NCBI RefSeq assembly: GCF_004923255.1
Contig: NZ_QYRT01000030.1
Span: forward strand, 1 to 46,605
Direction: 5' to 3'
DNA: 46,605 nucleotides
From: Subtercola vilae
Lineage (GTDB): Bacteria > Actinomycetota > Actinomycetes > Actinomycetales > Microbacteriaceae
The notes beneath the pieces are model-generated. The model worked only from the letters and a program-made list of their open reading frames with translations, did no database searches and was not told the DNA's origin. Position 1 is the first letter of the stretch, and each line of letters begins with the position of its first letter. A program made the translations under genes and the position numbers. Shown here one piece after another: positions 13,734 to 22,788 of the stretch.

Positions 13734-15017
13734 GTGCATGTATCAAGAGTGAGTGTCATCGTCGTAGGCATGGCGCTGATGGGCGCCACGCTCGTCGGCT
13801 GTTCATCCGGAGGCGGCAGCGGTTCGGGCGGCGGAGACGCGGCGAACAATCTCGACGGCGTCGGCCCCATCACCTACGTTCAGGGCAAAGACAACAGCAA
13901 CGTCGTTCGGCCCATCATCGACAAGTGGAATGCCGCGCATCCCGACCAGGTGGTCACGTTCAAAGAGCAGAGCGACCAGGCCGACCAGCAGCACGACGAC
14001 CTCGTGCAGCACTTCCAGGCCAAAGACGCCAACTACGATGTCGTCGACGTCGATGTGGTGTGGACGGCCGAGTTCGCCGCCAAGGGCTGGCTTCAGCCGT
14101 TGAAAGACAGTCTGGCCGTCGACACTTCGCTGCTTCTGAAGCCCACCATCGCCACGGCCACGTACAACAACACGCTCTATGCGGCACCGCAGACCTCCGA
14201 CGGTGGCCTGCTGTACTACCGCAAAGACCTTGTGCCCACGCCACCCACCACGTGGGCAGACATGATGAAAGACTGCTCGATCGCCACGCAGAACGGCATC
14301 GGCTGCTACGCCGGCCAGTACGCGAAGTACGAGGGCCTCACGGTGAACGTGTCTGAGGCCATCAACACCGCCGGTGGCTCCATCGTGGGCACCGACGGCA
14401 AGACGCCAACGCTCAACACTCCCCAGGCGAAGGCAGGCCTGCAGAACCTCGTCGACGCGTACAAGAACGGCAACATTCCAGCCGACGCCATCACCTACCA
14501 GGAGGAGCAGGGTCGTACGGCCTTCGAAGCCGGGCAGCTGCTGTTCATGCGCAACTGGCCGTACGTGTACAACCTCGCCAAGACCGATGGCAGCTCGACC
14601 GTGAAAGACACGTTCGGCGTGGCACCCCTGCCCGGCATGACCGGAGTTGGTGCATCCACCCTCGGCGGCCACAACGCGGCGATCAGCGTCTACTCGGCTC
14701 ACAAGAAGACCGCGCACGACTTTCTCGCGTTCCTCGAGAGCAGTGACACGCAGAGCTTCTTCTTGAGCCAGGGCTCGCTCGCCCCCGTGCTGTCGTCGCT
14801 CTACGACGACACGTCGCTGCAGGCGAAGTTCCCGTACCTCTCTACGCTGAAGGCTTCGATCTCGAGCGCCGTTCCGCGCCCCGTGACACCGTTCTACCCG
14901 GCCGTCACCAAGGCCGTGCAAGACAACGCCTACGCGGCCATCAAGGGAGACAAGACAGTCGACCAGGCCCTGACAGACATGCAAGCCGCCATTCAGACGG
15001 CCAGCACCGGCAACTAA
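13734..15017 (+). CDS. Sugar ABC transporter binding lipoprotein (alpha-glucoside type)
   Basis: A 427-aa extracellular solute-binding protein. The signal peptide ends in a lipobox TLVGC with C23 as lipidated cysteine, followed by a Gly/Ser linker. The mature part has features of the MalE/AglE/ThuE group (VVRPIIDKWNAAHPDQVVTF near the N-terminus; FMRNWPYVYNL and APLPGM in the second lobe). The GTG at 13734 has GAGGAG 8 nt upstream. First gene of the operon and the receptor for the sugar imported by the next two products. A strong hairpin follows the gene. Confidence 0.9.
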   Translation: MHVSRVSVIVVGMALMGATLVGCSSGGGSGSGGGDAANNLDGVGPITYVQGKDNSNVVRPIIDKWNAAHPDQVVTFKEQSDQADQQHDDLVQHFQAKDANYDVVDVDVVWTAEFAAKGWLQPLKDSLAVDTSLLLKPTIATATYNNTLYAAPQTSDGGLLYYRKDLVPTPPTTWADMMKDCSIATQNGIGCYAGQYAKYEGLTVNVSEAINTAGGSIVGTDGKTPTLNTPQAKAGLQNLVDAYKNGNIPADAITYQEEQGRTAFEAGQLLFMRNWPYVYNLAKTDGSSTVKDTFGVAPLPGMTGVGASTLGGHNAAISVYSAHKKTAHDFLAFLESSDTQSFFLSQGSLAPVLSSLYDDTSLQAKFPYLSTLKASISSAVPRPVTPFYPAVTKAVQDNAYAAIKGDKTVDQALTDMQAAIQTASTGN

Positions 15018-15028
15018 CGAACACTGCG

Positions 15029-15067
15029 CGTACGGGTGGGCGGCGAGGATGCCGCCCCACCCGTACG
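15029..15067 (+). terminator. Intercistronic hairpin after the binding-protein gene
   Basis: CGTACGGGTGGGCGGC (15029-15044) pairs with GCCGCCCCACCCGTACG (15051-15067) around loop GAGGAT, with only one bulged base. No U-tract follows. It likely stabilises the upstream mRNA or partly terminates, so that more binding protein than permease is made. Confidence 0.65.
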
Positions 15068-15092
15068 ACCTACAGAACGGTGAAGGTGTCAC

Positions 15093-16120
<1,028 letters not shown>

Positions 16121-16124
<4 letters not shown>

Positions 16125-17041
16125 GCGCCATCGCAGCAACCGCCACGCGCACCGTCGCCCGTGACCGAGCCGTGGCCGCGGTCGACACACGCGCCATCGC
16201 CATGAAGCGGCGAGGCCGCGGCAGGGGAATCCGCACCGGTATCAGCGCCGCCGTCATTGTGCTCTGGTGCCTGGCGCCGTTCTACTGGATGATCGTCACC
16301 GCATTCCGCGACGTGGGCTACACCTACGACACTGCGTTCTGGCCCACGCACGTGACCTTCGACAACTTCACCACCGCCTTCTCGACGCAGCTCGGCAACC
16401 ACCTCGGCAAGGCGCTTCTGAACAGCCTCTTCATCGGGGTGTGTGTCACCGCCATCGCCCTCATCATCGGAATCTTCGCTGCGTATGCCCTCGCGCGACT
16501 CGATTTTCGATTCAAGGGCATTCTGCTGGGCGTCATTCTGGGGGCCTCGATGTTTCCGGGTGTTGCTCTCATCACACCGCTCTTCCAGCTCTTCACGAAC
16601 ATCGGGTGGATGGGCAGCTACCAGGCGCTCATCCTTCCGAGCATCTCGTTCGTGCTGCCGCTGACGGTCTACACGCTCACCTCGTTCTTCAGGGAGATGC
16701 CGTGGGATCTCGAAGAGGCGGCCCGCATCGACGGGTGCACGCAGGCGCAGGCGTTCCGCAAGATCATCCTGCCGCTGGCAGCCCCAGCCGTGTTCACCAC
16801 CGCGATTCTGGCGTTCATCTCCTCCTGGAACGAGTACCTCATCTCAAGCCAGCTCTCAAGCGATGCCACTCAACCCGTCACCGTTGCCATCGCGAGCTTC
16901 GCGGGCAGCCAGCCCCATCAGGAGCCGTACACCACGGTCATGGCGGCCGGAACGATCGTGACGATTCCCCTCGTGATACTCGTGCTCATCTTTCAGAGGC
17001 GCATCGTGGCCGGTCTGACCGCGGGCGGCGTGAAGGGATGA
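16121..17041 (+). CDS. Sugar ABC transporter permease, MalG/AglG type
   Basis: A 306-aa partner permease. The ATG at 16121 overlaps the previous stop and has AAGGGAGCA upstream, so the longer upstream frame is rejected. Six helices are expected; the EAA loop reads LEEAARIDGCTQAQAFRKII with LPLAAPA after it. The SSWNEYLIS segment near the C-terminus is typical of MalG-like subunits. It completes the membrane channel of the alpha-glucoside importer. The stop overlaps the start of a small membrane protein gene. Confidence 0.92.
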
Positions 17042-17280
17042 ATTTCCTCAGCCCCAGCCGGCAGGAGGCCATCGACATCGCCATCGGCATTCTCGGCTTC
17101 TTCGCACTGGCATTCTTCGTCATCACTGTTGTGGCAGAGTTGACGGGAACGGCCGCTCTCGGCTGGGCGCTGACGCTTCTTGTACTCGTTCTCCTGCTCG
17201 CCGGTCTGCTTCGGCTGCGCACCCGAGTGGCACGGCAACTGCGCGATGACGAGGCAGCCTCCGCCGAATTGCGTGAGTGA
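17038..17280 (+). CDS. Small membrane protein in the sugar operon, 80 aa
   Basis: Starts MNFLSPSRQEAIDIAIGILG at an ATG overlapping the permease stop (ATGA). Two transmembrane helices (about residues 13-35 and 42-60) are followed by a charged cytosolic tail RLRTRVARQLRDDEAASAEL. No family is recognised. Position between the permease and the LacI regulator, with coupled translation, suggests an accessory role in the transporter or simply an expressed orphan. Its longer upstream frame is an antisense-free shadow of the permease gene and is not used. Confidence 0.6.
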   Translation: MNFLSPSRQEAIDIAIGILGFFALAFFVITVVAELTGTAALGWALTLLVLVLLLAGLLRLRTRVARQLRDDEAASAELRE

Positions 17281-17294
17281 GGTGAACTTCAGTT

Positions 17295-18308
17295 GTGACG
17301 AGCATCGACGATGTGGCTCGGGCCACGGGTGTTTCGACTGCAACGGTCTCGCGGGCTCTGCGTGGGCTCGCCAACGTCTCTGAGCCCACCCGTCTACGGG
17401 TGCAGGCGAAGGCCGACGAGCTCGGCTATGTCGCCTCGCTGACGGCCTCGGGTCTCGCCACCGGGCGCACGCTCACCATGGGCGTGGTGGTGCCGTCGGT
17501 GAGTCGTTGGTTCTACACAACGGTGCTCGAGGGCATCGATGTCGTGCTCCGTGCGGCGAACTACGATCTGATGCTCTACAACCTGGCGAGCCGGTCGGGG
17601 GATCGCGAGCGGGTCTTTCACCGGTCGATCCTTCGCAAACGAACTGACGCACTCATCGCGCTCTGCATGGAGTTCACCGAGCCCGAACGCGAGCAACTGC
17701 TGTCTCTCGGGCATCCGGCACTCGTCATCGGCGGCCCGGTGAAAGGCATGCGCCACATCGGCATCGACGAACGCGGCGCCGGTCGCACGGCCACCGAACA
17801 TCTCATCGAGCTCGGCCACACCGCCATCGCGCACCTGGGGGGCGACGACGACGAGGGCATGAACCGTCGTGTGCCGTTGACCCGACGACTGGGCTACCGA
17901 GATGCAATGGGGTCGGCCGGTCTGCCTGTCAGAAACGAATGGATGCTCTCGGGCCGCTTCTCGTTGGCCATCAGCCGCGCGGTCGTGACAGAACTGCTGA
18001 GGCGCCCGGGTGAACGCCCGACCGCCATTGTGGCGAACTCCGACGAAATGGCCATCGGTGCAATTCTCGCGGCGGCAGACTGCGGTATTTCGGTGCCGAG
18101 CCAACTCTCGGTGGTCGGTGTCGACAACCACGACCTCGCCGTGTCGTTCGGGCTCACGACCATTGCGCAAGACCCGTACGAGCAAGGTCGGCTCGCGGCG
18201 AGCATGCTGCTCGACGAACTCGGCGGTGCACCGGCGCGCAAGTCGTCGGTACGGGCTCCGTCGTCGCTGCTGGTGCGCACCAGCACGGCTCCACCGGTCA
18301 GGCGCTGA
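17295..18308 (+). CDS. LacI-family regulator of the sugar cluster
   Basis: A 337-aa repressor. Residues 1-50 carry the LacI HTH and hinge helix (TSIDDVARATGVSTATVSRA then RVQAKADELGYV); the rest is a periplasmic-binding-protein-like sugar domain (MGVVVPSVSRWFYTTVLEGI; SVVGVDNHDLA; RLAASMLLDEL). GTG start with GAGGTGA about 9 nt upstream. As last gene of the operon it probably binds the palindrome at 13647-13658 and is released by the imported sugar or a derivative. This is autoregulation because the operator also controls its own transcript. Confidence 0.9.
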   Translation: MTSIDDVARATGVSTATVSRALRGLANVSEPTRLRVQAKADELGYVASLTASGLATGRTLTMGVVVPSVSRWFYTTVLEGIDVVLRAANYDLMLYNLASRSGDRERVFHRSILRKRTDALIALCMEFTEPEREQLLSLGHPALVIGGPVKGMRHIGIDERGAGRTATEHLIELGHTAIAHLGGDDDEGMNRRVPLTRRLGYRDAMGSAGLPVRNEWMLSGRFSLAISRAVVTELLRRPGERPTAIVANSDEMAIGAILAAADCGISVPSQLSVVGVDNHDLAVSFGLTTIAQDPYEQGRLAASMLLDELGGAPARKSSVRAPSSLLVRTSTAPPVRR

Positions 18309-18312
18309 GCGC

Positions 18313-18342
18313 GGCGGCGGGCGCCATTCGCCGCCCGCTGCC
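18313..18342 (+). terminator. Terminator-like hairpin after lacI-type gene
   Basis: GGCGGCGGGC (18313-18322) pairs with GCCCGCTGCC (18333-18342), ten pairs including one G-U, around a 10-nt loop, starting 5 nt after the regulator's stop. No U-tract. Likely end of the sugar operon. Confidence 0.5.
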
Positions 18343-18387
18343 GTAGCGCGCTAGATTCGCACCCTCGACTCCGACGCGCAGAGGTCA

Positions 18388-18555
18388 CTAACCTCGGGAA
18401 ACAAGTTTCACGACGTGTGCAAAGGTCTCCACCAGAGTGGGTGCTTTGATATCAAGGCGCCTCCGCGCAAAGCCAACGACGTCTACCGAATTCTTCTCGG
18501 AGATTTTCACGAGCGGATGGCCGTCTTGAATTACTACCCAGCGTGATTCGGCCAC
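18388..18555 (-). CDS. Orphan 55-aa ORF in the scar region
   Basis: A GTG frame with GGCAGGA 5 nt upstream encodes [20 protein letters not shown], then KNSVDVVGFARRRLDIKAPT and a helical end. Composition is protein-like and unlike antisense frames. It overlaps the end of the ORF at 18534-18725 by 22 nt in another frame. It may be an intact small gene or the C-terminal piece of a larger protein broken by a frameshift. No family recognised. Confidence 0.4.
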   Translation of the reverse strand: MAESRWVVIQDGHPLVKISEKNSVDVVGFARRRLDIKAPTLVETFAHVVKLVSRG

Positions 18556-18725
18556 AGAGTCCTGCCTTCGGAATTCACAGCCTCGACCAGCTCGTCATAG
18601 CCGCCGACATTCACAACTGGCCGATCCGGCAGCGACTTGTCAACTGGTACGTATTGCGCAAACCTGCGCGGCATGCCCGGGGGAAGCTGCTGACGCGGGC
18701 CGCGGTCGTCGCCAAGAGATCTCAT
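18534..18725 (-). CDS. Orphan 63-aa ORF, possibly a gene fragment
   Basis: Residues 18-60 ([20 protein letters not shown] then [17 protein letters not shown]) look like genuine protein, whereas the first 17 residues look like read-in sequence. Its ATG overlaps the stop of the transposase remnant (ATGA), which may be coincidence. Together with the following 55-aa frame it could be one disrupted protein. No function can be assigned. An overlapping plus-strand frame (18543-18866) is considered the shadow. Confidence 0.35.
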   Translation of the reverse strand: MRSLGDDRGPRQQLPPGMPRRFAQYVPVDKSLPDRPVVNVGGYDELVEAVNSEGRTLWPNHAG

Positions 18726-19012
18726 TCATCAACGCTAATCCGGGCGAACCTCAATGCGATCCCGGATGCGTCTGAAGCGTGTGGCGGCTTCACTCCGGCA
18801 GCAGCCGTAGCGAGCGCAGGGTCGAGGGTGAGGCGGCTTTTCGTGAGGATGTCGAGGCCGAGATAGCGGCGGCCCTCGACCCATTCATCGGTCTGCTCGG
18901 CAAGTACCGCGCCGACGAGGCGGATGATCGCGTCGCGGTTCGGGAAGATCCCAACGAAGTCGGTACGGCGCCGGATCTCACGATATCTTTGCGCTCCTCT
19001 ATGGCCGAGCAA
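18722..19012 (-). pseudogene. IS256/Mutator-type transposase, C-terminal remnant
   Basis: The frame contains [20 protein letters not shown] followed by [20 protein letters not shown], the characteristic end of actinobacterial IS256-family transposases, which normally exceed 400 aa. Everything upstream, including the DDE catalytic core, is missing: the frame begins in unrelated sequence around 19000. No terminal inverted repeats or target duplication were found. The tail after ILTKSRL may be partly foreign. The element is dead and marks a past insertion between the sugar operon and the SDR gene. Confidence 0.8.
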
Positions 19013-19066
19013 TTGCGTGGTGGGGTAGTTGGCAGTCAGCCGAAGCTCCCTGACAGTCGTGAATGG

Positions 19067-19963
19067 CTACGTGAGATAGTCGCCCTGGGCGAGGTCAGCA
19101 AGCAGGCTTTCGTGGGTGGGGCTCCAGCCCAGGAGTTGCTGCGTGCGAGCGCTGGAAACCGGGGCGTCCGCCCCATATAGAGCGGCCATGAATGGGCTGA
19201 TGTAGTGCGCCGCCGCCTCGTCGGGAGTCAACGACATCGTCGGAACGCTGAGTCCCGCGGCGATGGTTTGGGCGATGTCGAAGAAAGAGACATTCTCCGC
19301 GACGGCGTGCAAAACGCTCCCCGCGGGAGCGCTTTCGACCGCGAGCCGGTAGAGCTGCGCCGCGTCGCTGCGGTGGACCGCCGGCCACCGGTTCGATCCG
19401 CTTCCCACGTACGCCGACACACCTGTTTCTTTTGCCGTGCTGATGAGCATGGGCATGAACCCATGATCACTCGGGCCATGAACGGTGGGCGCGAGGCGCA
19501 GCACGATCGCACGCACGCCTCGATCGGCGAACGCCAGGCACGCGTCCTCGCTGGCGAGTCGAGCAGCAGCAGCGCCGTCACGGTCGGGCTTGTCCTCCTC
19601 GCACGTCTCTCGCCCATGCGGCAGAACGAGCGTGCCGGAGGTCACGACGAACGGTTTGTTCGAGTTCTCGAGCGCGTCTCCTATTGCTGTGATCGCGTTC
19701 ACTTCACGGCGGATCATCGATTCAGGGTCGGCGTAGTCCCCGCCGTAGGCCATGTGCACGATTCCATCGGCTGCGCCCGCGGCAGTCGCCAAGACATCGA
19801 GATCTTCCAGGGATCCTCCTACCGGTTCGGCGCCGAGCTTCTCGAGGACACCTATGGACGCATCCGAACGCGCTAAACCGCTGACAGTGTGTCCGGCACG
19901 GATCAGCTCCGTGACGATGGCAGGACCGGTTTGCCCAGACCCTCCGGTGATGAAAATTCTCAT
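19067..19963 (-). CDS. Extended SDR / NAD-dependent epimerase-like protein
   Basis: A 298-aa protein with an N-terminal dinucleotide-binding motif at residues 7-13 (FITGGSGQTGPAI) and a split Rossmann fold, resembling NmrA/epimerase-like atypical SDRs. No clear YxxxK pair is visible at the usual place, which has GTLVLPHGRETCEEDKPD instead, so it may be a non-classical reductase or a redox-sensing protein. GAAGGGG lies upstream of the ATG. It is transcribed divergently from a TetR regulator and shares a long symmetrical operator with it, so it is probably induced by a small ligand. Confidence 0.8.
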   Translation of the reverse strand: MRIFITGGSGQTGPAIVTELIRAGHTVSGLARSDASIGVLEKLGAEPVGGSLEDLDVLATAAGAADGIVHMAYGGDYADPESMIRREVNAITAIGDALENSNKPFVVTSGTLVLPHGRETCEEDKPDRDGAAAARLASEDACLAFADRGVRAIVLRLAPTVHGPSDHGFMPMLISTAKETGVSAYVGSGSNRWPAVHRSDAAQLYRLAVESAPAGSVLHAVAENVSFFDIAQTIAAGLSVPTMSLTPDEAAAHYISPFMAALYGADAPVSSARTQQLLGWSPTHESLLADLAQGDYLT

Positions 19964-19991
19964 GAGATCGCCCCTTCAAACCACGTGGCAT

Positions 19992-20039
19992 CGTTGCGCC
20001 ACAATGTGACACTACGTTATGTCAGCATCTGGCGCAACG
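19992..20039. promoter_or_regulatory. 48-bp nested dyad, probable TetR operator
   Basis: An outer perfect inverted repeat (CGTTGCGCCA at 19992-20001, TGGCGCAACG at 20030-20039) and an inner near-palindrome TGACACTACGTTATGTCA at 20007-20024 (14 of 18 symmetrical positions) share exactly the same centre, 20015.5. The site lies between the divergent SDR and TetR genes, where an autoregulatory TetR operator is expected. Confidence 0.65.
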
Positions 20040-20064
20040 TCGGGTATCGCGGTAGGCTCGGAGC

Positions 20065-20643
20065 ATGCCGCGAAGTGGACTCGAAGCCCGCCGACGTCTT
20101 CAACAGGCAGCTCTGGAGCTATACGCCGAACGGGGATACGACAGCACGACTGCTGCCGACATCGCTGATCGGGCGGGCGTGAATCAACGGACGTTCTTTC
20201 GTCACTTTCCGGATAAGCGCGAGGTACTCTTCGGTGGTCAAGACGATCTCCATCAGTCCTTGATCGCTTCTGTCATCGCCGAACCGGACGGTACGCCACC
20301 CGTGGACGTTCTCCGGAACGCGCTCCTTGCTTCGACTCATGTCTTAGAAGACAACAAGGAAGCGGGTGCGACTCGGCTTCGCATCATCGCCGAGACTCCC
20401 GCCTTGCTCGAGAGAGACCTCGCTAAGGGGGCCGCTATGGCATCAGCCCTCGCGGATGCCCTTTGCGGCCGCGGAGAGACACGAGACGCTGCCGATCTCG
20501 TTGGAGCGGTCTGCTGGGCGACCTTCCATCACGCCGCAGCTCAATGGATCGCCACTCCCGGACGCACCCTCGACAGCTTCGTCACGGACGCATTCGACCT
20601 CCTCTCTTCAAGCGTCAACCGCTCAGCAAGATCCGTCTTATAG
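20065..20643 (+). CDS. TetR-family regulator
   Basis: A 192-aa protein with the N-terminal TetR HTH at about residues 5-50 (RRRLQQAALELYAERGYDST then ADRAGVNQRTFFRHFPDKRE). The C-terminal domain (residues 60-185) is all-helical with no recognisable ligand motif. No clear Shine-Dalgarno sequence precedes the ATG, so leaderless translation is possible. Divergent from the SDR gene; it likely binds the 48-bp dyad and controls both genes. Adjacent to the transposase scar, so the pair may have been acquired. Confidence 0.9.
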   Translation: MPRSGLEARRRLQQAALELYAERGYDSTTAADIADRAGVNQRTFFRHFPDKREVLFGGQDDLHQSLIASVIAEPDGTPPVDVLRNALLASTHVLEDNKEAGATRLRIIAETPALLERDLAKGAAMASALADALCGRGETRDAADLVGAVCWATFHHAAAQWIATPGRTLDSFVTDAFDLLSSSVNRSARSVL

Positions 20644-20738
20644 TCGAACGTTCACGAGAGAGTCTTGGCAATAGCGGTCCTGTCGATTCGACGTGACATA
20701 GCCGCCGCGGCAAGCCAGTTTCCGCCGGCTCAGCCCGA

Positions 20739-22073
20739 TCAGCTCAGGTTGTCGTCGTACGCGACATCGCGCGTCTCGCGGCTGATGAACAGAGCGATCA
20801 GAGTGATGATGCCCATCGCGCTCAGATAGATGCCCACCAGCACTGCGCTGCCGCCTGCGGCCTGCCAGAGCGCCACCGCGATGAACGGGGCCACCGCCGC
20901 ACCCAGAATCGAGGCGAAGTTGTAACTGATGGCCGACCCGGTGTACCGCACGTTTGCCGGGAAGAGCTCGGGAAGAACCGCACCCATCGGGCCGAAGGTG
21001 AGCCCCATCAGGGTGAAGCCGATGATGAGCAGGGCCATGGTGCCCACCACGCCGCCGCCGAACAACGGAACGAAGAGCAGACCGAACACAATGATGCCGG
21101 CAGTGGTGAAGAGCAGCGTCTTGCGGCGACCGTACTTCTCGGCGAGCGGGCCCGATACGAGGGTGAAGATGCCGAAGAACACGACGCCGATGATGAGCAT
21201 GATCAAGAACTGGTTGCGGTTGTAGCCGAGACCGGCCGTCGCAGCCGTCGTCGGCGTGGTGCCGTAGGTCAGCGTGAACGTGGTCATCAGGTAGAACAGG
21301 GTGTAGGTGGCGAGCATGATGAACGTGCCAAGGATGAGCGGGCGCCAGCTGCTCTTGAAGACGCGGGCCACGGGAACCTTCGCGACCTCACCCGAGTCGA
21401 GTACCTTCTGAAAAGCGGGCGTCTCGACGAGACGGAACCGCACGTAGAGCCCCACGATGACCAGCACAGCGCTCACGACGAATGGCACGCGCCAGCCCCA
21501 GGCCGTGAAGGTGTCGGGCGACATGACAATGTTCAGCACGAGAAACACGCCGTTGGCGAGAATGAAGCCGATGGGCGCACCCATCTGCGGAAAAGTGCCG
21601 TAGATGGCGCGCTTGCCCTTCGGGGCGTTCTCGGTGGCCAGCAGTGCCGCGCCACTCCACTCGCCACCGAGGCCGAGGCCCTGGGCGAACCGCATGACGG
21701 TGAGGAGAATTGGCGCCCACAGGCCGATCGAGGCGTACGTGGGCAGCAGGCCGATCACGACGGTGGCGATACCCATCGTGAGCAGCGAGGCGACGAGCGT
21801 CTTCTTGCGGCCGATGCGGTCACCGAAGTGCCCGAAGATGATCGAACCGATGGGGCGGGCGATGAACGCAACCCCGAAGACGGCGAATGAGGTGAGCAGC
21901 CCCACGTTCGCGTCGGTGCTGGGAAAGAAGAGTTTCGGAAACACCAGCACCGCAGCGGTGGCGTAGACGTAGAAGTCGTAGAACTCGATCGACGTGCCGA
22001 TGAGGCTCGCGAGAATGACTCTCGAACGAGTGTTGACGGCGGCGACGGTCGGGGCAATCGTGGGCGAAGACAT
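20739..22073 (-). CDS. MFS transporter, metabolite:H+ symporter (MHS) type
   Basis: A 444-aa integral membrane protein with 12 predicted helices. The MHS group signature is visible in IEFYDFYVYATAAVLVFPKL, the loop 2-3 motif GHFGDRIGRKKT, and GLGLGGEWSGAALLATENAP after helix 4. Relatives import organic acids or osmolytes (shikimate, citrate, alpha-ketoglutarate, proline/betaine); the substrate here cannot be deduced. It stands alone, downstream of the rib operon and separated from it by a terminator hairpin. Confidence 0.9.
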   Translation of the reverse strand: MSSPTIAPTVAAVNTRSRVILASLIGTSIEFYDFYVYATAAVLVFPKLFFPSTDANVGLLTSFAVFGVAFIARPIGSIIFGHFGDRIGRKKTLVASLLTMGIATVVIGLLPTYASIGLWAPILLTVMRFAQGLGLGGEWSGAALLATENAPKGKRAIYGTFPQMGAPIGFILANGVFLVLNIVMSPDTFTAWGWRVPFVVSAVLVIVGLYVRFRLVETPAFQKVLDSGEVAKVPVARVFKSSWRPLILGTFIMLATYTLFYLMTTFTLTYGTTPTTAATAGLGYNRNQFLIMLIIGVVFFGIFTLVSGPLAEKYGRRKTLLFTTAGIIVFGLLFVPLFGGGVVGTMALLIIGFTLMGLTFGPMGAVLPELFPANVRYTGSAISYNFASILGAAVAPFIAVALWQAAGGSAVLVGIYLSAMGIITLIALFISRETRDVAYDDNLS

Positions 22074-22152
22074 AGCGGCTTTCAGGCAGGAATATGTGAA
22101 GACACTGAAACGGTGAGGCGTCGGTCGGGCGCAGGGTCAACCACAGTGTGAC

Positions 22153-22180
22153 GAAGGGCGAAGTTTGTGCTTCGCCCTTC
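22153..22180 (-). terminator. Perfect 11-bp hairpin ending the rib operon
   Basis: GAAGGGCGAAG (22153-22163) pairs with CTTCGCCCTTC (22170-22180) around a 6-nt loop. It lies 32 nt past the ribH stop in the direction of transcription and upstream of the MFS gene, so it should end the riboflavin transcript. Confidence 0.7.
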
Positions 22181-22211
22181 TACCATACCTGCCCCGCGAA
22201 GGGGTGGGCTC

Positions 22212-22694
22212 TCAGTTCTTTGTCTGTTTGAGTTCGCGCAGCACCAGTGCGGTGGCCACAGCGGCATCGGCGGCCTCGGCGCCTTTGTCTTCGCGAGAAC
22301 CCGGCAGGCCGGCGCGGTCGAGGCCCTGCGCTTCGTCGTCGAGGGTGAGCACGCCGAAGCCCACAGGCTTGCCTGTCAGCACGCTGACCTGGGTGAGGCC
22401 ACTGGTGGCGGCATCGGATACATATTCGAAGTGCGGGGTGCCGCCCCGGATGATCACCCCGAGTGCCACCACGGCGTCGGCCCCCGCTTCGAGCGCCGCG
22501 CGACTCACCACGGGCAGCTCGAAACTGCCCGGCACGCGGATCTCGGTGACGGTCACGTTGGCTGCAGCGAGCGCCCGGTGGGCGCCCGCGAGCAGGCCGT
22601 TCGTGATCTCCTCGTGCCAGCGGCCCGCAACAATCGTGACAGTGAGGCCGGTGCCGTCGAGCGGCGTGGAGGTGGGGATACCGGCGGTGCTCAT
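22212..22694 (-). CDS. ribH: 6,7-dimethyl-8-ribityllumazine synthase
   Basis: Condenses 5-amino-6-ribitylamino-uracil with 3,4-dihydroxy-2-butanone 4-phosphate, the penultimate step of riboflavin synthesis. The 160-aa product has the family motifs FELPVVSRAA, GADAVVALGVIIRGGTPHFEYV and PVGFGVLT. The ATG at 22694 has AAAGG 8-9 nt upstream; the longer frame to 22799 runs into the intergenic region and ribBA. Last gene of the rib operon, 94 nt after ribBA. The typical protein is 150-160 aa and assembles as a 60-mer or pentamer. Confidence 0.94.
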   Translation of the reverse strand: MSTAGIPTSTPLDGTGLTVTIVAGRWHEEITNGLLAGAHRALAAANVTVTEIRVPGSFELPVVSRAALEAGADAVVALGVIIRGGTPHFEYVSDAATSGLTQVSVLTGKPVGFGVLTLDDEAQGLDRAGLPGSREDKGAEAADAAVATALVLRELKQTKN

Positions 22695-22788
22695 GTGGTG
22701 GTGCCTTTCGGATGGGTACGGATGGGTACGGGTGGGGCGGGTGAGAGGGCGATGCTTCGGCGTCAGGGCTACCGTTGCGCGCTCCGCG

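Noticed and set aside
18722-19012. Complete insertion sequence
   Set aside because: Only the transposase C-terminus is present; no terminal inverted repeats or target duplications were seen.
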